Assembly: GCF_000686845.1 (NCBI RefSeq)
Contig: NZ_JMLS01000028.1
Span: 1 to 64,000 of the forward strand
DNA length: 64,000 nucleotides
Direction of reading: 5' to 3'
DNA from: Paenibacillus sp. UNC451MF
Lineage (GTDB): Bacteria; Bacillota; Bacilli; Paenibacillales; NBRC-103111
Positions within the stretch are counted from its first letter, which is position 1, and every line of letters starts with the position of its first letter. Shown in pieces: positions 52,800-61,726 of this stretch. The notes below the pieces were generated by a model, which saw only the letters and a list, made by a program, of their open reading frames with translations, was not told the origin of the DNA and did no database searches. Position numbers and translations under genes: made by a program.

Positions 52800-53615
52800 C
52801 TATACCCGATTCTGTTCGCGATATTTCGTTGGGCTCATGCCCATGTTTTGAGCAAACACGCGGCTTAAATAGAAGCCGTTCTCATAACCGCAGCTGGTGG
52901 CGATTTGATTCAGCGTCAAATCCGTATCGAGCAGCAATCCAGCTGCTTTACGGATTCGTAATGATTTAACGAAATCCGATGGGGTCATGCGGAACGATTT
53001 ACGGAAGCGACGTGTAAACTGGACGTGGCTAAGTCCAAGCAAACTGGAAAGCTCGCTCATCCCGAATGGGATATGAGCATGCTGGTATAGCCATTCTGCT
53101 GCCCGGTTCATAAGCGTATCCTCCGAATCCGCTAGTCGTGCCAGCTCATCTTGCTGATGCTCACCCTCCCAAACCTCGCAAGTGAGCTGCCATATATCAT
53201 TTAGAATCATTTGTTTACGCAGGGCTCTTCGCGGATCGACCGCGAGATGTAGCTTGCGTAAATAGGCGAAGTTTGAAGCCAGCCGTTTGCGGTCCGTCGG
53301 GTGCGATTTGACAGATGGCAGCAATGGCGCGAGCTCCGTCTGTTGTTTGCCGGTAAACTCGAAGCCGATAAGATGAAGTTCCAATGGCGACACCATTTCA
53401 CGATGAAACATGTACCCCGGCGGACAGTAAATAAGCTCCCCAGCGCCTATTTCACCGCTTTCCGCTCCTATCCGAAACCGGAATTTGCCCGATTCAACTA
53501 TAAACAGCATCCAAATGGGATAGGAATCCGCGTTCATTTCAAACTTCTCTTTGCGTTCGAAATATGTATGTGAAAACATAATTAGCGACTGTTCCCACAA
53601 TGCTGGAGCATCCAT
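52800..53615 (-). CDS. AraC-family regulator
   Basis: The 271-residue protein has an N-terminal cupin-like AraC sensor domain (WMLFIVESGKFRFRIGAESG, ELIYCPPGYMFHRE) and a C-terminal double HTH (about 170-271, FGMSELSSLLGLSHVQFTRRF and NQIATSCGYENGFYLSRVFA). It is soluble. It is divergent from the binding-lipoprotein gene at 53812 across about 196 bp and is the likely local regulator. AAAGGAG precedes the ATG at 53615. Confidence 0.88.
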   Translation of the reverse strand: MDAPALWEQSLIMFSHTYFERKEKFEMNADSYPIWMLFIVESGKFRFRIGAESGEIGAGELIYCPPGYMFHREMVSPLELHLIGFEFTGKQQTELAPLLPSVKSHPTDRKRLASNFAYLRKLHLAVDPRRALRKQMILNDIWQLTCEVWEGEHQQDELARLADSEDTLMNRAAEWLYQHAHIPFGMSELSSLLGLSHVQFTRRFRKSFRMTPSDFVKSLRIRKAAGLLLDTDLTLNQIATSCGYENGFYLSRVFAQNMGMSPTKYREQNRV

Positions 53616-53728
53616 AGATGCATCGGCTCCTTTATCGAAATAAAGTATATTGTACTTGAACTAACACTGCATGTTCAATAAATTTTTTATGCAGCACGAA
53701 AAGGAAGCTAATTAATGGACGAAATATT

Positions 53729-53742
53729 AGAAAGCGATTACA
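53729..53742 (+). promoter_or_regulatory. cre-like CcpA site
   Basis: AGAAAGCGATTACA matches TGNAANCGNWNNCA except for the first base and shares AAGCGATTACA with the site at 22400. It lies 70 nt before the binding-lipoprotein start. Confidence 0.5.
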
Positions 53743-53811
53743 TTTCTTGCGCGTGGACCAAATTATCAAGATTCAGTAAGAATAATGATCAAGAGAAGGG
53801 AAGGGTTAACG

Positions 53812-55119
53812 TTGAAAACTTGGAAAACGTTTATAGCACTATCCTTGATGATTATTGCAGCAGGCTGCGGGGAGGATGAAGCAGCGCAAAAGATAGCGAG
53901 CGAACAAACACAAGCCCCCCCGGCAAAAGTCGTGGATACTACGCCTGTTACGCTTAAGTTTGCCGTTCATTTGCCCATAACCGAAGAATTTAAGCGGCTC
54001 TATATCGAGCCGGTCGCCAAGAAATACCCCCATATTACGCTCGAACTTGTGACTGCCAACTCATTTAAGACATACGATACGTTGATTGCGGCTGGTGAGC
54101 TTCCAGACCTCTATATCTCTTTTAACGGTAACATGCCGGGGTTAAAAGAGCGTGGGCTTAACATGGACATGAAAGCACTTTTTCAACAAAATAAAGTGGA
54201 CTTGAGCCGATTCGCACAAAACTATCTGGACGATATTCAATATGCCGCAACCGAAAAAGGCGAATTATATGGCTTGCCGATAGAAGCGGGATTTCATGCA
54301 CTGTATTATAACAAGGAAATTTTCGATAAATTCGGCGTCCCTTATCCTAAGGATGGAATGACCATGGAGGATGCCTTGGAGCTTGCCAAGAAGCTGACAA
54401 GGATCGATAACGGTGTTCAGTATCGCGGTTGGGATTTGGGGAGCATCGTGAGAATGGCTCAACCTCTTGGACTGGAATATTTGGACCATAAAACGGAGAA
54501 AGCGATAACGTCAAGTGAAGGCTGGAAACGCGTGTTCGAATTGGGGAAGCAAATTTATTCGATCCCGGGCAACGAACCATCCAAAGATCCGAATAAGAAC
54601 AGAGTAAATGGATTCATCAAGGACCGCACGATTGCTATGCTGAATGAAACCAACTTGTTCTCACGGCTTAAAGAGGCGGAGCAAGAGGGACTCAACTGGG
54701 ATGTCGTGCAGCATCCATTCTACAAGGATGTGCCGAATGTATACGGAAATTCAACCGTTTATATGGTAGGAGCGGTTCCGACAACCAAACACATGGACCA
54801 AGTGCTTCAGGTTATCGAGGTGTTAACCTCCGATGAAGTCCAGATGAACGTCTCCAAAGCAGGCAGCGTTTCTCCACTTAAGAACGAGGCCATACAGAAA
54901 GCGTTCGGTCAGAACGATCCTTCCCTGAAAAATAAAAATGTGACCGGTATTGTAAAAAGCAAACCTGTGAAATACCCAATCTACTTATATAGGGAAATCG
55001 CCGAACCTCTTACTACGAAAAAGTTTGATGTTTTCCTGAAAGACTCAGGGGATGTGAACACGGTGTTGAGAGAGCTTGACGAGGAGATTAATAAAGCAGT
55101 CCAAATTGAAATGAAATAA
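53812..55119 (+). CDS. Orphan ABC solute-binding lipoprotein (family 1), paralog C
   Basis: The 435-residue binding protein has a lipoprotein signal ending SLMIIAAGC. It carries the shared NKEIFDKFGVPYPKDGMTM phrase of paralogs A (25957) and B (37418), with a similar length and C-terminal helix (VLRELDEEI). I prefer TTG 53812, 6 nt after GAAGGG, over ATG 53785, which is upstream of that site. No permease or ATPase is nearby; the AraC gene divergent from it suggests inducible uptake of a carbohydrate. Confidence 0.85.
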   Translation: MKTWKTFIALSLMIIAAGCGEDEAAQKIASEQTQAPPAKVVDTTPVTLKFAVHLPITEEFKRLYIEPVAKKYPHITLELVTANSFKTYDTLIAAGELPDLYISFNGNMPGLKERGLNMDMKALFQQNKVDLSRFAQNYLDDIQYAATEKGELYGLPIEAGFHALYYNKEIFDKFGVPYPKDGMTMEDALELAKKLTRIDNGVQYRGWDLGSIVRMAQPLGLEYLDHKTEKAITSSEGWKRVFELGKQIYSIPGNEPSKDPNKNRVNGFIKDRTIAMLNETNLFSRLKEAEQEGLNWDVVQHPFYKDVPNVYGNSTVYMVGAVPTTKHMDQVLQVIEVLTSDEVQMNVSKAGSVSPLKNEAIQKAFGQNDPSLKNKNVTGIVKSKPVKYPIYLYREIAEPLTTKKFDVFLKDSGDVNTVLRELDEEINKAVQIEMK

Positions 55120-55164
55120 AGGGTAGAATAAATATAATATTTTGTGAAATACGCACTTTCGCTT

Positions 55165-55196
55165 AATCCGCAGGATGATACCTGTGGATTTTTTTT
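55165..55196 (+). terminator. Terminator after binding lipoprotein C
   Basis: AATCCGCAGG pairs with CCTGTGGATT (one G-T) around ATGATA, followed by TTTTTT. Confidence 0.85.
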
Positions 55197-55709
55197 CATT
55201 TAATAATAAGTGATGAAGGGATCTGCAAAAGAATAAGTTTACATAATTAATTATATGTCAACTTTATGGGGCGGACTTTATGCGAACACCCATTATCGAC
55301 CGTATGCCAGAACACAAGGCTTCAACAAGGTTGTAGAGGTATATCTTTGTTCAAGCCTTTTTCTTAAATCAGGTTTTGCTTGATTTTTATCGATATAATC
55401 CATCGAGAATTGAGACCAACGCCTTTTGCCACATTTTATAAGAATGTCTATAATACTAATATTCCATCCCGGCTTTCAAAGAAAGCGACCGTGTGACTTC
55501 GATCTGGTCCATTCGAACCGGAATGCGGACTGCCTACTCTCCGTGGACATCCACTGAACCAAACTCTATCACTTTGTTAGAGTGAAGCGTTAAAGTGTAT
55601 GGTGGATCCAAAACCAATGGAGTTAAAGAGAGGTGATGATATGAGAAAGAAAAGAAAAAGATTAGTCACTCATTTTATCTGCAGCACTTGTCACATCGGA
55701 GGTGAATTG
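55197..55709 (+). other. Long gap with one hairpin and no recognisable gene
   Basis: About 510 bp without a convincing gene. AAGGCTT-C-AACAA (55316-55328) pairs with TTGTT-C-AAGCCTT (55347-55359), followed by TTTCTT, so it looks like a terminator without a gene. ACTCTA/TAGAGT near 55561 is a small hairpin. The in-frame extension of the next gene to 55599 is not supported. Confidence 0.4.
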
Positions 55710-57113
55710 ATGATTCGAAGGTCTATCTTACTAATTGTAATGTTTATCATATTCCTTGTTGGTTGTGGTGATGAACCAGTAAAGAATGCCTCAAAAAAAC
55801 AGGACACATCAGATTCAAGTCAAAGCAAAGCAACCCTAGAAATTCAGACCCCGACAGATTCAGTTCAAAGTGAACCCAACCCGGAAATTCAGAGCCCAGT
55901 GGAATCAAAGCAAATTGAAACTCAGACTTCCTTAACAGATGAACAAATATTAATGAAACCTCCGGGACGGTTTGCTGGTTCAAATTATAATGAACAGAAT
56001 GTTCAGGAGGCACTGGATCAATTACCAAGTAATTTGACAGCTGATCAATATAAGGAAGAACTCCTCCTCCTATTGGCTGAAGACTATCGCACTTATGTGA
56101 CCACTTTCATTAATTTTGAAACCGAAGTTAAAGTGGATAATCAACGACCTGATGATAAGATTACATTACCGACAAGTAAGAAGTTACACATTTCAATCTT
56201 ACTTGATGCCAGTGGCAGCATGAAAGCAGAGATCAGTGGCAAATCAAAAATGGATTCTGCAAAAGAAGCTATTCAGAGCTTTGCAGACAAATTACCCCAA
56301 AATGCAGAGGTATCATTACGGGTATATGGACATAAAGGAACAGGAGATCAGAAAGATAAACAATTATCATGTAACAGTACAGAAGAAATCTTTCATGGTC
56401 AAGGCGAGCAGACAAATCAAATAAAAGAGGCACTTCAAGGTGTAAACGCAGCAGGATGGACACCTATTGCGAATGCTCTGAAATCTGTAAAACAAGATAT
56501 TAATCCTGAGACAACCGATTCGATTGTATATGTGGTAAGTGATGGAATTGAAACATGTGAAGGTAATCCAGTACAGATTGCAAAAGAACTTAATCAATCA
56601 AAAGTTAAGACAGTTGTGAATATTATTGGTTTTGATGTGGATAATGAAGGACAAAAACTGCTTCGGCAGGTTGCTACATCTGGTGGTGGAGAATTTACTT
56701 CCGTTGATAATGACGAAGCGCTAAAAAAATATCTGAATAAAACGTATGATAAATTACGAGGCGAGTGGACGATATGGAAAGAAAAAGGAGCAGGAGAGGC
56801 CAATATACAAAAAGAACAGAAACAGGGAACAATCAATAAAACACAAGAAGCGATGCAAGGTTTAGTGAACAAAGAACATTCTAATCTGCTAGCAGCCCTT
56901 AAGTATTTAGAAACTAAAAACTTAAATGCTTTCCCACGTAGCGAGCTCTTTAAAAAGATTACTGAACGCCAGAATTTCGCATGGAAATATGCTCGCGATA
57001 CCGGGAAGCATTTATATGACGAAGTATCTAAAAGTGGAAATAAGGTTTATAGCGATATAGTGGATGAAGGAAAAAAGAATGTCGATGATTTGACTAATAA
57101 AAAAATTAATTAA
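55710..57113 (+). CDS. von Willebrand factor A-domain lipoprotein (YwmC/YwmD-like)
   Basis: The 467-residue lipoprotein has a signal ending IIFLVGC and a Ser/Gln/Glu-rich spacer. A vWA domain follows with an intact MIDAS: DASGS near residue 167, Thr in GWTPIANAL, and SDGIETC. The C-terminal third is helical and charged. It resembles Bacillus YwmC/YwmD, membrane-surface vWA proteins of unclear role. ATG 55710 with GGAGG 6 nt upstream is chosen; an in-frame codon at 55599 would place 37 odd residues before the signal peptide. A strong terminator follows. Confidence 0.83.
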   Translation: MIRRSILLIVMFIIFLVGCGDEPVKNASKKQDTSDSSQSKATLEIQTPTDSVQSEPNPEIQSPVESKQIETQTSLTDEQILMKPPGRFAGSNYNEQNVQEALDQLPSNLTADQYKEELLLLLAEDYRTYVTTFINFETEVKVDNQRPDDKITLPTSKKLHISILLDASGSMKAEISGKSKMDSAKEAIQSFADKLPQNAEVSLRVYGHKGTGDQKDKQLSCNSTEEIFHGQGEQTNQIKEALQGVNAAGWTPIANALKSVKQDINPETTDSIVYVVSDGIETCEGNPVQIAKELNQSKVKTVVNIIGFDVDNEGQKLLRQVATSGGGEFTSVDNDEALKKYLNKTYDKLRGEWTIWKEKGAGEANIQKEQKQGTINKTQEAMQGLVNKEHSNLLAALKYLETKNLNAFPRSELFKKITERQNFAWKYARDTGKHLYDEVSKSGNKVYSDIVDEGKKNVDDLTNKKIN

Positions 57114-57184
57114 CAGCTGCGGCGGAATGGCCTATGCTTAAACCACTAACAGGTTGACTATATAAACTCTATATTTAAACAATC

Positions 57185-57215
57185 ACACCGCCACCAAAAG
57201 GCGGTGTTTTTTTAT
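57185..57215 (+). terminator. Terminator after the vWA gene
   Basis: ACACCGCC and GGCGGTGT pair around a 7-nt loop, followed by TTTTTTTA. Confidence 0.9.
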
Positions 57216-57318
57216 ATTTTGGGGATTTAGCATCTCCTGCCGCGTTTTGCAAAAAATTTTCTCATTAAATTCTCATTTTACTGAATTATACTAAACCCAC
57301 GGAGGAGGGAGGCACAAA

Positions 57319-57615
57319 ATGAACGATTTCCTGCTGGTTCAGATTCAGCACTATGGCTATGCAGCATGTTCTGTTGTCCACCGCTTTAGGCATTATAGGA
57401 CTGCCAACTCCGATTGAAATCTTGCTGTTGATCGCAGGTTTCATCACTGCTCAATCTCATCTGCCAGTTCAGAGTATCATAGCTCGCTGAATTTAGCTCA
57501 TCATCATCTTCCGACAGCCTTGTTATTGCTGGTTATTGGTGCCGTTGTGCTCTTTTTAAGAACTCCGGGGTTCAAGATGAGGCCAGTTGGGAATAAAAGA
57601 GCTTATAACAAGTGA
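57319..57615 (+). pseudogene. Decayed DedA-family membrane protein
   Basis: GGAGGAGGGA precedes ATG 57319 and MNDFLLVQIQHYGYA, then the frame fails. In the next frame TALGIIGLPTPIEILLLIAG matches the DedA N-terminus (the GLPIPDE-like loop), ending at 57490. A later piece, LLLLVIGAVVLFLRTPGF, resembles a last TM with its tail and ends at TGA 57613-57615. More than half of the ~200-residue protein is missing. DedA proteins such as UptA translocate undecaprenyl phosphate. Confidence 0.7.
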
Positions 57616-57670
57616 AATGAAAGCTAAACGATCGCACCGATATATGATGAAACAAAGGAAGAACTAGAAG

Positions 57671-58348
57671 ATGAAAAAAGTGCTGCTTATTGAAGACGAA
57701 AAAAACCTGGCGATGTTTATTGAACTCGAGCTTCTGCATGAATCTTTCTCCGTTACTGTCGCTAATGACGGTCGGAAAGGCGTAGAGCTGGCGCTTGAAC
57801 AAGAATGGGATATGATCCTGCTTGATATCATGCTGCCAGGTCTGAACGGTCTAGATGTGTGCCGCCGAGTCCGTGAAGCCAAAAAAACGCCTATTATCAT
57901 GCTTACAGCTAGAGACAGTGTTGTTGACCGCGTATCTGGATTGGACAGTGGTGCTGACGATTACATTCCGAAGCCTTTTGCAATTGAGGAATTATTAGCC
58001 CGCATGCGCTCGTTGTTCAGAAGAGTCGATATGGCGGACGAGCCTGGATCCCATCAGCTTATTTCCTGCGGCGATATCGTGATCGATCTGGATGCAAGAA
58101 AAGTGATGAGAGGAGAAGAACCGATTGAGCTGACCAAGCGGGAATTCGATCTACTCGTTATTTTCGTGCAAAATCCAAACATCGTGATGTCTCGAGACTT
58201 GCTGCTCGATCGGGTGTGGGGATTTGATTCCGAGGTGGAGACGAATGTTGTAGATGTGTATGTTCGTTACTTGAGAAATAAACTGGATCCTAAAGGCAAG
58301 GAGCGCTTTATCGAGACAGTTAGAGGAATCGGGTATGTAATGAGATGA
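57671..58348 (+). CDS. OmpR-family response regulator
   Basis: The 225-residue protein has a receiver domain with the acidic pair IEDE, phospho-acceptor Asp52 in ILLDIMLPG, Thr in MLTAR and Lys in YIPKPF. An OmpR winged helix follows (about 130-225, LTKREFDLLVIFVQNPNIVM ... VDVYVRYLRNKLD). It overlaps the kinase gene by 4 nt (ATGA). It lies between two dead genes, DedA and PAP2, which may once have been targets. Confidence 0.95.
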   Translation: MKKVLLIEDEKNLAMFIELELLHESFSVTVANDGRKGVELALEQEWDMILLDIMLPGLNGLDVCRRVREAKKTPIIMLTARDSVVDRVSGLDSGADDYIPKPFAIEELLARMRSLFRRVDMADEPGSHQLISCGDIVIDLDARKVMRGEEPIELTKREFDLLVIFVQNPNIVMSRDLLLDRVWGFDSEVETNVVDVYVRYLRNKLDPKGKERFIETVRGIGYVMR

Positions 58349-59781
58349 AGAGAGTGGTCCGACAATGGGTTGCTGGATTGACCATCAAGTGGAAAATGGT
58401 GTTATGGTCCTCCTTTATGCTTATCGTTTTGTTCACAGCCTATAATTTTGCGCAATATGCAGCAGTCAATCAATGGATGGTCAAGCAGGAGAAAGCTTCG
58501 ATTCAAAAAACAATGACTCAACTGGTGGATTATTTTCAAGAAAAAATCCCCTTAAACGACACCAAAATCAAGAGCAGCGCAAATTTTCTAGAGAAACTGA
58601 ACGAACATAATCAATTGATCCGTATTCTTGACGAGCACGGAATACCAATAATAACCATAACAGATCAAATGCCCGAATCGTATGTAACCCCTCAGACTGT
58701 TGATCGAGAAATGCTGCTGAGTCTATGGCATTATGAAGACCATCTGTTGGTTATGCGGAGTCCGCTAATCTCCGGTGACTTTCGGGGAACGATTGAAATC
58801 GTTAACAATTTGGAGACGTTTGATCAATTTACAGCAATGATTTTTTGGGTGATGATTCTAGCTGGTTGCGGGTCCGTCCTGTTAAGTGCTCTGGGAGGCT
58901 ATCTTCTGGTGAAGCAGTTTCTTAAACCGGTGCAGTCTCTGGCTGATGCAATTCGCAATGTGAAACAAAAGGGGCTTCACGAACGGGTCGAACAGCACGG
59001 AGACAAGGACGAACTTAGTCGGCTTGCAGCATTATTTAACGATCTTATGAGTGAGTTGGAAACGTCGTTCAAGCAGCAGAAACAGTTTGTTGAGGATGCT
59101 TCGCATGAGTTGCGTACTCCGATTTCCATCATTAAGGGTCATCTTTCTCTATTGGACCGCTGGGGGAAAAGCGATCCACAGATACTGGATAAATCGTTAA
59201 CTGCTTCACTTCAAGAATTGAACCGGTTGGAAGGCATTGTACAAGAACTTCTGGCGCTTTCCCGTTCTGAAAATGAGCTATTAGCTGAAGAAATCACATT
59301 ACTGAAGCCAGAACGCCTGCTTGAGAGGACGGTCAGACGATTTACTGTTCTCCATCCCAAGATGCAGTTTCAGGTCGACCTTTCTTCAATAGGAGAAGAC
59401 ACCATGATTAGGATGATACCTCATCATTTGGAACAAGTACTGCTTATTTTGTTAGATAATGCAGTGAAATATTCAAAGGAAGGTACAACCATCGCCATTA
59501 GCGGCAGAAGGCAGACTGATGCGTTGATAGTGGAAGTTCACGATCAGGGGATCGGTATTCCTCCTGAAGACTTACCTCATGTTTTCGATCGATTCTATCG
59601 GGTTGATAAGGCTAGAAGCCGGGAACAGGGAGGGACAGGCTTAGGCTTGGCCATTGCCAAACGGCTTGTTGAAGACAATGGAGGAGTCATCTCCATAGCA
59701 AGTGTGTGGCAGCAAGGAACCAAGGTTAGTTTGTCATTCCCACTAACTAGCTTCAAAGACTTAAAGTTTGACCCTGTTTGA
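58345..59781 (+). CDS. Membrane sensor histidine kinase
   Basis: The 478-residue kinase has TM1 near 18-38, an extracytoplasmic sensor of about 130 residues, TM2 near 165-188, HAMP to about 243, and HisKA with phospho-His254 in EDASHELRTPISIIKGH. The ATPase domain has LLDNAVKYSKEG, DQGIGIPPEDL and GGTGLGLAIAKRL. It partners the response regulator with which it overlaps. The signal is unknown; the context of DedA and PAP2 remnants hints at cell-envelope or lipid-carrier stress. Confidence 0.95.
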   Translation: MKRVVRQWVAGLTIKWKMVLWSSFMLIVLFTAYNFAQYAAVNQWMVKQEKASIQKTMTQLVDYFQEKIPLNDTKIKSSANFLEKLNEHNQLIRILDEHGIPIITITDQMPESYVTPQTVDREMLLSLWHYEDHLLVMRSPLISGDFRGTIEIVNNLETFDQFTAMIFWVMILAGCGSVLLSALGGYLLVKQFLKPVQSLADAIRNVKQKGLHERVEQHGDKDELSRLAALFNDLMSELETSFKQQKQFVEDASHELRTPISIIKGHLSLLDRWGKSDPQILDKSLTASLQELNRLEGIVQELLALSRSENELLAEEITLLKPERLLERTVRRFTVLHPKMQFQVDLSSIGEDTMIRMIPHHLEQVLLILLDNAVKYSKEGTTIAISGRRQTDALIVEVHDQGIGIPPEDLPHVFDRFYRVDKARSREQGGTGLGLAIAKRLVEDNGGVISIASVWQQGTKVSLSFPLTSFKDLKFDPV

Positions 59782-59792
59782 ATAAAGAGTAA

Positions 59793-60018
59793 ATGGTGGT
59801 TCCAAGCGATCATGCGATGGGAGCATTCGCGAAAGCTACAACATTCTGGCTGCACAAACCACGGATAGGAATAGTATAGCTGGCCGCGGCGGCCTGCATT
59901 GGACTATCGCGGGTATGCACGGGAGTTCATTATCCTCTGGATGTGATAACAGGCGTGGTATGAAGGGCTTGAATACAGACTATGGGATAAGATAAGAAAA
60001 AAGAGAAGCGCACTTTGA
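59793..60018 (+). pseudogene. Decayed PAP2-type phosphatase
   Basis: One frame reads VVPSDHAMGAFAKATTFW, a stop TAG, then LAAAACIGLSRVCTGVHYPL with DVITGVV, a stop, and after a frameshift YEGLEYRLWDKIRKKRSAL. These are the PSDHA and SR-x6-HYPLD motifs of PAP2/BcrC-type undecaprenyl-diphosphate phosphatases and a typical basic tail. The N-terminal TMs are absent and two stops interrupt the frame. Confidence 0.75.
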
Positions 60019-60110
60019 ATTCTTAATGACTACCCGGGAATGAAGATGCTAATATCAGGAAAACTTACTGGTGAGCCGAAAATTATGGTTTTAAGAGGTG
60101 AACCTATTTT

Positions 60111-60767
60111 GTGGAGCAGCAGCCGCAGCCATCATCCCAAACACGACTAATAAGCGTGATCAGTCTAGTACTCATCATCATAGTCATAGCCCTGTACATT
60201 TATTTACTGCGTATCGGGGAAGCGCAGCGTCTGCTGGGAGCCGTCCGACATATGGGCTTTATCGGTATCGTATTCGGAATCCTCATCCAGACGATCGTTA
60301 ACATATTGCCTGTACCTGGAGAGTTCACTTCTATCGTTCTTATGGAAATTTACGGACCGATCTGGGGAGGCGTATACTCCTGGATCGGAGGACTTATGGG
60401 TGCAATTGGTGCCATGTTTTTGACCAAGTGGATCACCAAGCCGTTTTTCGGTCAGCTGACCCGTCCTTTTTTGGATAAAGTAAGACAGCTCGTACATCGG
60501 CGAGAATCATACGGATTGCTCCTTCTGCGGTTTGTTCCGTTAGTGCCTTATCATTTCGTAAATTACACGGCCGGATTGCTGAATGTAAAAACATGGGTAT
60601 TTATATGGACGACTGCGGTAGGCATCCTGCCTTATACCATTGCTATGAGTGGTATTTATGCCGGTGTAAGTCAAGGTTCGCTTAAGTGGGGCCTTATTGG
60701 AGCTGGAGTGTTTGTGTTGCTCTTTGGGATTAGCCTCATTGTAAAGAAAAGAAAGCAAAGCTTATGA
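60111..60767 (+). CDS. TVP38/TMEM64-family (DedA-like) membrane protein
   Basis: The 218-residue protein has about five TM segments. The conserved core includes LPVPGEFTSIVLMEIYGPIW, GGLMGAIGAMFLTKW, and the late RFVPLVPYHFVNYTAGLLN. This matches the TVP38/VTT family, distant relatives of DedA with proposed lipid-scrambling roles. The start is GTG 60111 with AAGAGGTG 10 nt upstream. It follows the decayed PAP2 gene and the two-component system. Confidence 0.87.
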   Translation: MEQQPQPSSQTRLISVISLVLIIIVIALYIYLLRIGEAQRLLGAVRHMGFIGIVFGILIQTIVNILPVPGEFTSIVLMEIYGPIWGGVYSWIGGLMGAIGAMFLTKWITKPFFGQLTRPFLDKVRQLVHRRESYGLLLLRFVPLVPYHFVNYTAGLLNVKTWVFIWTTAVGILPYTIAMSGIYAGVSQGSLKWGLIGAGVFVLLFGISLIVKKRKQSL

Positions 60768-60820
60768 TGCACACGATAATAGAATCTATCACGACTAATA
60801 CCTAGAGAGGGGATATTCCA

Positions 60821-61339
60821 ATGAAAAAATTGATTGCCTTAGTAGTGGCCACCTTCCTTGCATTTAGCTCCTTGGGTACCGTATCAGCAGCAGTACCGAG
60901 TTCAACTAAGCTATCTTCTCAGCAGCAGAAGCTTATCAGCGTAGGTAAGACCCAATTGGGAGTTCCTTGGAAATACGGTACGATGAAGCCAGGTATTGGC
61001 TTTGATTGCTCAAACTTCACTTCTTGGGTGTATAACAAGGCACTGGGAATTAAATTCACTAGCTCATCTAGAAGTCAGCGTTACACAACATCACTAGGTA
61101 CGCCAGTAAAAATAGATAAAAATAATAAATTCAAAAATCTGCAAGTCGGAGACCTGTTGTTCTTCGCTAATTCAAGTGATGCCGGTGGTGGCGCTCATGT
61201 AGGCCTCTATGCTGGTGAGAAAAATGGTAAGCATTATGTCCTTCAAGAAGGCGGCGGACGCGGTAAAGTCACTTATGAGCCGATGGAAGGAACATGGTTT
61301 GCCAGCAAGCTGGTTTATGCCAAACGCATCTTAAAGTAA
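60821..61339 (+). CDS. Secreted NlpC/P60 peptidoglycan hydrolase
   Basis: The 172-residue protein has a signal peptide (LIALVVATFLAFSSLGTVSA) and a single NlpC/P60 domain with catalytic Cys63 (GFDCSNFTSWVY), His126 (GAHVGLYAG) and a third polar residue near His138 (KHYVLQ). It probably cuts D-Glu-diaminopimelate bonds in peptide stems; no cell-wall-binding domain is present. GAGAGGGG precedes the ATG. Confidence 0.92.
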   Translation: MKKLIALVVATFLAFSSLGTVSAAVPSSTKLSSQQQKLISVGKTQLGVPWKYGTMKPGIGFDCSNFTSWVYNKALGIKFTSSSRSQRYTTSLGTPVKIDKNNKFKNLQVGDLLFFANSSDAGGGAHVGLYAGEKNGKHYVLQEGGGRGKVTYEPMEGTWFASKLVYAKRILK

Positions 61340-61370
61340 ATAGTCGTTATTCTCATATCTATTGTTTGTT

Positions 61371-61400
61371 AACGCTGTCGAGAGCTCTCGGCAGCGTTTT
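61371..61400 (+). terminator. Terminator after the NlpC/P60 gene
   Basis: AACGCTGTCGAGAG and CTCTCGGCAGCGTT pair over 14 bp (one G-T), with no loop bases beyond the centre, followed by TT. Confidence 0.8.
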
Positions 61401-61726
61401 GCATGTCTGTTTGTGTATGAGCAAGAAGTATCTCACAATAATGCAGATGAAAAAGGTTACATTGTGACAACCGTTTCCAGTCATGTCATTCAGGTCAAAC
61501 GAGCCATTTGATTATTCAAATATGTACGTTCATTGGAAGCTGAGTATCTTCGCTTTTTTTATCCCTTTTTGTTCAACAGGATTTTTACTAAAAACATGCA
61601 TATAAAGTTAATTGATCAATATAGCTTGCCTACGCTTCATCAATCATTTTTTGAAAACGCTGATGATGATAAAACCGGTAAAGTAACTATACTTTTCATT
61701 AGACAGGCGATAATGTTTGTTAAAAA

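Noticed and set aside
55599-55709. N-terminal extension of the vWA lipoprotein
   Set aside because: It would put 37 hydrophilic residues before a clear lipoprotein signal; GGAGG sits before the ATG at 55710.
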